Shown here: positions 60,251 through 64,000 of the stretch, piece by piece
How the letters are laid out: each line of letters begins with the position of its first letter
How positions within the stretch are numbered: position 1 is the first letter of the stretch
Assembly (NCBI RefSeq): GCF_927798175.1
Contig: NZ_CAKMMP010000016.1
Location: 62,001 to 126,000 of the forward strand
From: Paenibacillus sp. JJ-223
GTDB lineage: Bacteria; Bacillota; Bacilli; Paenibacillales; Paenibacillaceae
Reading direction: 5' to 3'
Length of the DNA: 64,000 nucleotides
The notes under the pieces: model-generated
Database searches by the model: none
Told to the model about the DNA's origin: nothing
Seen by the model: the letters and a program-made list of their open reading frames with translations, nothing else
Translations under genes and position numbers: made by a program

Positions 60251-61410
60251 GAGCCATCCACTTCCTTGATCTTTACGGAATCGTTCTGGATAAATCGCTG
60301 TAGGCGTTCTCTTACTTCGTGAGGCTTTATGCTCGGGCGAGCGAGCTGTGCCTTGGACTGCTTGGATATTTTTAAATACAGGAAAGTAAGTCCTTTAGAC
60401 TCTTTCCATTGTTGCAAACAAGCTTTCAGTTCTTCGAGGTTGTGGACATGGATCGACTTCGTATAACCGCAGGAAGCAGCAATGTTTACGAAATCAACAT
60501 TATGGGATACCGTGCTCTGTCCGCCTGTCGATTCGTGAGCGTTATTATCGAGAAGAATATGAATCATATTGCTCGGGTTGTAGTACCCATTTGTCGCCAA
60601 GCTTCCCATACGCATCAATAAAGAACCGTCTCCGTCAATCACGACGATATTTTTGCCAGGCTGACTCAGGGCGAGCCCAAGTCCAAAAGAACCGATACAC
60701 CCCATAGAGCCCACCATATACAGATTGTTGCCTGCATCTTCTATTTCATATAATTCCCGTCCTGTCTTGCCTGTGGTAGCAAGCTGTACCGTGTCCCTGT
60801 CTTTCACCGCATTGATTACGGCTAATGCCTCATATCGTGCCGGCATCTGATTGTCTTTATGGGCATGCCGTATGATCTGGTTGGAATGAGTGGAGTTTTG
60901 TTGCTTTTTCAAAGGCTCTGCGTCAAAGGTCCCTTTCTTGACTACAAAGAAGAACGGTCGATTCCGGGCAATTTGCTCATTGGCGTGAATCAGCTGCTTC
61001 CGGGCCTCCTCCAAATCTTTGGAGAGATACTGCCACTCCACCTCCATCAATTCTAGCAGCTGTGTCGTGATCCTGCCCATAAGTTCATGTTGAGGCTCGT
61101 CGGGAACACCCGGCTCTCCGCGAAGGCTGACAAACCCAAGCAGTGGAATTCGAAAGGGGTGGATCAGGGAAGATAGCGGCGAAACAGCGTTGGTTAACCC
61201 TGAGTTTTGCATAAGTACAACGGATTTCTGCCCTCCTAGAGAAGCAGCGGATGCGATGGCAACCGCATCCCCTTCATTGGCCGCTGCAACGTAATCGGTT
61301 TCGTTGATGGCATAATTGATTAAATTTTTCAGGTAGGAGCAGGGTACACCGCTGAAAAAGGTAAATCCTAAATTACGGAGCTCTTCTCCAAAAATTCTCG
61401 TGTCCATCAT
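60247..61410 (-). CDS. ppd: Phosphonopyruvate decarboxylase (thiamine diphosphate enzyme)
   Basis: A 387-residue ThDP enzyme. The N-terminal PYR domain has FFSGVPCSYLKNLI and the activating Glu in AAANEGDAVAIA. The C-terminal PP domain has the ThDP motif GDGSLLMRMG ending in LLDNNAHESTGGQ. It matches phosphonopyruvate decarboxylase (Fom2/AepY type), which pulls the unfavourable mutase equilibrium forward by irreversible decarboxylation to phosphonoacetaldehyde. It overlaps both neighbours by ATGA. Two consecutive ATGs (61410, 61407) are possible starts. Confidence 0.95.
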   Translation of the reverse strand: MMDTRIFGEELRNLGFTFFSGVPCSYLKNLINYAINETDYVAAANEGDAVAIASAASLGGQKSVVLMQNSGLTNAVSPLSSLIHPFRIPLLGFVSLRGEPGVPDEPQHELMGRITTQLLELMEVEWQYLSKDLEEARKQLIHANEQIARNRPFFFVVKKGTFDAEPLKKQQNSTHSNQIIRHAHKDNQMPARYEALAVINAVKDRDTVQLATTGKTGRELYEIEDAGNNLYMVGSMGCIGSFGLGLALSQPGKNIVVIDGDGSLLMRMGSLATNGYYNPSNMIHILLDNNAHESTGGQSTVSHNVDFVNIAASCGYTKSIHVHNLEELKACLQQWKESKGLTFLYLKISKQSKAQLARPSIKPHEVRERLQRFIQNDSVKIKEVDGS

Positions 61411-62306
61411 ATTCCCTCATTCGAGCCGGAGTTCGGCGCCGGGAGATATTTTTGTTCCGCGGCTTGCAGTTCCTCTGCCCCTTGAAGCCCGAATACTTCG
61501 TCCAGTGTTGCAACATCTTTTTCGATATGGGCAAGGCTCTCTTCCTGATAAATTTTGCGGGATACTTGTTTCATGACTTTGATGGATGATCTCAAATTAT
61601 GGTTGGCCCAAATGACAAGGCTAATCCCCAGTTCCCGAAACTTGTCGGTTGGAGTCAGATAATACTTCGTAGGCACGATGACTACGGGTAATCTTCCCGC
61701 CCATTCCTTCATGAACGCCTCAATCTCCATAATATCCGGCCGTTTGCTGTGGATGAGCACTGCATCGGCACCTGCCTTCCGGTATGCTTCAGCCCGCCGC
61801 AGCGCCTCGTCAAGCCCTCTGCCCGTAATAAATGCCTCTACTCTGGCTACAACCAAAAAATCATCGTCCATTTGCGTATCTTTCATCGCCTTGATTTTGC
61901 CGCAAAATTCATCGATATCGGCCATTGGCTGCAATTGGCCGTTTATGAAAGAGTTCATTTTCGGAAATTGCTTATCTTCAATACATACCCCTGCAATATC
62001 CCGCTGCTCCAGCTTTTTGACCAGGCGTCTTGCATTATTGAAGTTGCCGTATCCTGTATCCCCATCCATTAGAATCGGAATGGACGTTGCGTCGCTCATG
62101 AATTCCAGAACATCCAGCACCTGAGTCCAGGAGGCTTCGTTATTATCCCTTACTCCCATCGCTGCAGAGATCGATAAACCGCTGGCCCAAATCCCTTTAA
62201 AACCTGCCTCCTCAACAATTTTGGCAGACAGGCCATTATGAGCCTCCATAATAAACCCCAGCTTATCGGAGTTGATCAGGTTTCTAAGCTCCTTTGTTTT
62301 TTTCAT
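61407..62306 (-). CDS. pepM: Phosphoenolpyruvate mutase
   Basis: A 299-residue isocitrate-lyase-superfamily barrel with the mutase signature EDKQFPKMNSF (110-120), plus LMDGDTGYGNFNNARRL and GFIMEAHNGLSAKI. This signature distinguishes phosphoenolpyruvate mutase from the related lyases. The enzyme forms the C-P bond by converting phosphoenolpyruvate to phosphonopyruvate, the first step of nearly all phosphonate biosynthesis. The ATG at 62306 follows AGGGG by about eleven bases; the frame is open nine codons further. It starts 42 bases after the first ATP-grasp gene. Confidence 0.95.
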   Translation of the reverse strand: MKKTKELRNLINSDKLGFIMEAHNGLSAKIVEEAGFKGIWASGLSISAAMGVRDNNEASWTQVLDVLEFMSDATSIPILMDGDTGYGNFNNARRLVKKLEQRDIAGVCIEDKQFPKMNSFINGQLQPMADIDEFCGKIKAMKDTQMDDDFLVVARVEAFITGRGLDEALRRAEAYRKAGADAVLIHSKRPDIMEIEAFMKEWAGRLPVVIVPTKYYLTPTDKFRELGISLVIWANHNLRSSIKVMKQVSRKIYQEESLAHIEKDVATLDEVFGLQGAEELQAAEQKYLPAPNSGSNEGI

Positions 62307-62348
62307 TTGAAACTTTTCCCCTTCCCATTGCAATCATCAATATGGAGC

Positions 62349-63077
62349 TTATATTCCGATGGATCGTTTGTTTGCCATAATCGTCCTGATCATTGTGCGA
62401 TCGGAGAGCTGAGTAAACAGCATATGACCCGGATGCGAATTAGCTTCAATGATCCAAATCCGGCCTTTCTTGTCTATGGCAAGATCAACCCCTAGTTCAT
62501 GAATGGAATGCCACTTATTCACTGTTCTGGCGATGGAAATGGATAGTTTTTTTATTTTGCGCTCATAGGCATTCACTTTGGCATGGTTATGCTTGAAAAT
62601 ACTAAAGAGGACCCTTCGCAAAGATTTGGCATGCCCCCCTTTATGATAATTGGTCACAAACTTATGAGGTGCGGCAACACGGGCGACCATACCCGCAATC
62701 ATCCAATGATTCTTTGGCTTCTGCAGGTATACACGGATATCAAAGATCACCCCATGATACTTCGCTAATCGCAGGCCTTTCTGCACCAAATACCGATGCT
62801 TTGATTTCCGGTAAGAATGAATCGCTTTGAGGACTGAGGAACGTCGAACCATTTTCCGACTTGAGCCGCACCGAACCTCGTATCCCCTTCTTCGTCTCTT
62901 GACTCGGATGATTCCGCTACCGCCGCTCCCGTGATTAGGTTTTATAAAGAGGGATGAATGGGTTTTCAGCATCCTTAAGGTCCTTGATTTCGTCATCCGA
63001 TGAGTTTCAGGCAAATATGGACGCAGGACAGGGTTCCTCAACATCTCCTTGTACTTCCTCATTTTCCCAATCGACAT
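62349..63077 (-). CDS. Short YheC/YheD-like ATP-grasp protein (first gene of the phosphonate operon)
   Basis: A 242-residue, strongly basic protein of the same family as the one at 58384-59124. The ATP-binding Lys is in LFIKPNHGSGGSGIIRV, a central strand is IFDIRVYLQKPKNHW, and the catalytic Glu/Asn pair is in IWIIEANSHPGHMLF. The two copies are diverged, suggesting different substrates or successive ligations. GGGGAG lies about ten bases before the ATG at 63077. It leads the five-gene operon. Known relatives are associated with the spore coat, which allows a sporulation role, but this is not shown here. Confidence 0.85.
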   Translation of the reverse strand: MSIGKMRKYKEMLRNPVLRPYLPETHRMTKSRTLRMLKTHSSLFIKPNHGSGGSGIIRVKRRRRGYEVRCGSSRKMVRRSSVLKAIHSYRKSKHRYLVQKGLRLAKYHGVIFDIRVYLQKPKNHWMIAGMVARVAAPHKFVTNYHKGGHAKSLRRVLFSIFKHNHAKVNAYERKIKKLSISIARTVNKWHSIHELGVDLAIDKKGRIWIIEANSHPGHMLFTQLSDRTMIRTIMANKRSIGI

Positions 63078-63171
63078 TGATATTCATCTCTCCCCTTGGG
63101 TCTCAGATACAAGAGCATATTCATCAAACTTCACTGCTGTATAGACGAATACCAGTGGGGGAAAAAATTAA

Positions 63172-63390
63172 ATGGGTGTTCGCAGAGGTGATCGCTATCA
63201 CCGGAAGTCCATTCCGTATGAATTTTCCATACATACAAATTTGCTCTCGAATCAGGTTACGAAACTTCCGAATCGTTCAGCAAAGCGTTCAAGCGACCAT
63301 ACAGTCTTACTTCGACAGATGCCAGGAAGCTTCCAAGTTGGGAAGGACCGTTCTTTCTATGCTTACCGATCTGAAGATACATGTACATAA
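63172..63390 (+). CDS. Possible small basic protein, divergent from the phosphonate operon
   Basis: A 72-codon frame with GGGGG ten bases before its ATG, encoding a hydrophilic, Arg/Ser-rich product (VRRGDRYHRKSIPYEF... and a Cys near the end). No family is recognised. It begins 95 bases from the start of the divergent ATP-grasp gene. The ribosome site is the main support; the composition is not strongly gene-like, so it may be spurious. Confidence 0.35.
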   Translation: MGVRRGDRYHRKSIPYEFSIHTNLLSNQVTKLPNRSAKRSSDHTVLLRQMPGSFQVGKDRSFYAYRSEDTCT

Positions 63391-63435
63391 ATAGTTGATT
63401 TCATGGAATTCCTCGCTCCTTTTTGCGATTTTGGG

Positions 63436-63470
63436 CATAAAAAGAGCAGGTCCACCGTTTAGGTGCCTGC
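63436..63470 (-). terminator. Possible terminator on the minus strand
   Basis: GCAGGCACC pairs with GGTGGACCTGC with a small bulge and is followed by TCTTTTTAT on the minus strand. No convincing minus-strand gene lies just upstream, so its purpose is unclear. Confidence 0.45.
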
Positions 63471-63637
63471 AACGAACTGCGAGTTATTGTGTTTGGCTGA
63501 TCGACAATACGCTGGATGTGCATTCTCCATGATCTCCTGCATTTTTCCCCAGAAAATCTCATACACAGATTCGTCACTCCCTATAGGCTTCTGCATACAA
63601 TGGAGAAATGAATGAATCTAAGCTGGAGATCAAAACC

Positions 63638-63835
63638 ATGAGCTTACAACTGCAGGGACAACAAGAACAAACACTGTTTCGAATGGATCCAACTACTATG
63701 CATAACTTAAAATCCTTTCACGATCATATAGCAAACATATGTAAAAGCCATGCTAATGCACTTGTTCGAGTGGAAACAGTAGATGGCGATGTTTTTGAAG
63801 GGTTACTTATCCACTGCGAACGGTTCTACGTGTAG
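63638..63835 (+). CDS. Small protein of unknown function
   Basis: A 65-residue protein. GGAG lies nine bases before the ATG at 63638, so this start is preferred over the ATG at 63608. The second half (NALVRVETVDGDVFEGLLIHCERFYV) looks like a small strand-rich Sm/DUF2642-like barrel in which a peptide binds or covers something through a 'dG..feG.L' turn. It stops right after the motif and could be truncated relative to relatives. Family assignment is uncertain. Confidence 0.45.
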   Translation: MSLQLQGQQEQTLFRMDPTTMHNLKSFHDHIANICKSHANALVRVETVDGDVFEGLLIHCERFYV

Positions 63836-63867
63836 TCACAGTTTTACTGGCAACTAATTAATCATCT

Positions 63868-64000
63868 TTACCTTACAAGCACAGTTCTGGACCAATCAGG
63901 TATTGACTCCACACAATAAAGCAAATTACCATTTATGATTTCAGCAACAATCGAAGGCTCGTATGTATTATCGATGATGGTAACCTGTTCTGCGATGGCT
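63868..64000 (-). CDS. C-terminal end of an unknown protein (partial), possibly a zeta-toxin-like P-loop protein
   Basis: From the window edge, 43 codons run to a TAA at 63868-63870. The product has a strand-rich pattern (EQVTIIDNTYEPSIVAEIINGNLLYCV). The 'IIDNTyeP' segment resembles the end of zeta-toxin/AAA-type kinases, where an aromatic-Asp-Asn-Ser/Thr motif is followed by a beta hairpin. The rest lies outside the window, so this is a tentative reading. Confidence 0.45.
   Translation of the reverse strand, partial: AIAEQVTIIDNTYEPSIVAEIINGNLLYCVESIPDWSRTVLVR

Larger units (their letters stand above)
63078..63637. other. Upstream region of the phosphonate operon
   Basis: Must hold the operon promoter, but I could not identify convincing -35/-10 boxes for a housekeeping or sporulation sigma factor. 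It includes a possible small plus-strand gene (63172-63390) and a hairpin (63441-63470). Confidence 0.5.

Noticed and set aside
63459..63596. A 45-codon minus-strand frame ending just inside the hairpin at 63436-63470
   Set aside because: Its ATG at 63596 has no ribosome site, and internal ATGs have sites at the wrong spacing. Only the hairpin supports it.
1..64000. CRISPR arrays, tRNA or rRNA genes, insertion sequences, prophage genes
   Set aside because: No regular direct repeat-spacer array, cloverleaf, transposase or phage structural gene was recognised on either strand. The only regular repeat is the ++-- element described above.

Overview
The window reads like a chromosomal segment of a Gram-positive, spore-forming, moderately GC-rich Bacillales member, most probably Paenibacillus. 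The reasons are AGGAGG-type ribosome binding sites with frequent GTG and TTG starts, membrane-anchored AraC-type regulators beside LplB/YtcP-type sugar ABC permeases, a pspA-ydjGHI operon, a bacilliredoxin-like YtxJ protein, YheC/YheD-type ATP-grasp proteins and a UPF0291 (YnzC) protein. No rRNA, tRNA, insertion sequence, prophage or CRISPR array was seen.

Layout. 1-4.7 kb: kdpFABC potassium pump operon (kdpC cut by the window edge), preceded by a 28-residue membrane peptide gene and tandem KdpE-like boxes. 4.8-7.0 kb: ytxJ-like bacilliredoxin, an unknown acidic protein and a PhnB-like VOC protein. 7.2-33.3 kb: a large glycan-utilisation region with two GH3, one GH38, two GH29 and one GH35 enzymes, a lipoprotein-dependent ABC importer without its own ATPase, two AraC-type regulators, three PF01261 sugar isomerase/epimerase-like TIM barrels and a Gfo/Idh/MocA oxidoreductase. 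None of these hydrolases has a signal peptide, which suggests that oligosaccharides are imported and taken apart inside the cell. The region carries two copies of an unusual composite repeat. 33.8-37.1 kb: a SARP-like response regulator, an orphan sortase and LtrA. 37.1-38.5 kb: a quinone-stress type set (MhqO-like dioxygenase, UPF0291) with twin MhqR-like operators. 38.6-42.4 kb: pspA-ydjG-ydjH-ydjI behind a SigW-like promoter. 42.5-47.0 kb: a chemoreceptor, a small unknown protein and a secreted arabinanase whose catalytic domain is split by a ricin-type module. 47.4-52.7 kb: a PrpR-N type regulator and a permease, DUF1537 kinase and PdxA2 set for four-carbon acid sugars (D-threonate type). 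52.8-58.3 kb: aldo/keto reductase, MscS channel, polysaccharide deacetylase, DUF457 membrane protein and small genes.

58.4-63.1 kb: the most unusual unit is a tightly packed five-gene operon, ATP-grasp / pepM / ppd / phnW / ATP-grasp. The three middle genes overlap by ATGA and encode the complete route from phosphoenolpyruvate to 2-aminoethylphosphonate. The two flanking short YheC/YheD-like ATP-grasp proteins suggest that the phosphonate is ligated to something by amide-type chemistry, perhaps in sporulation. No phosphonate-degrading enzyme or nucleotidyltransferase is present in the window. The right edge holds small unknown genes and the C-terminus of an unknown protein on the minus strand.
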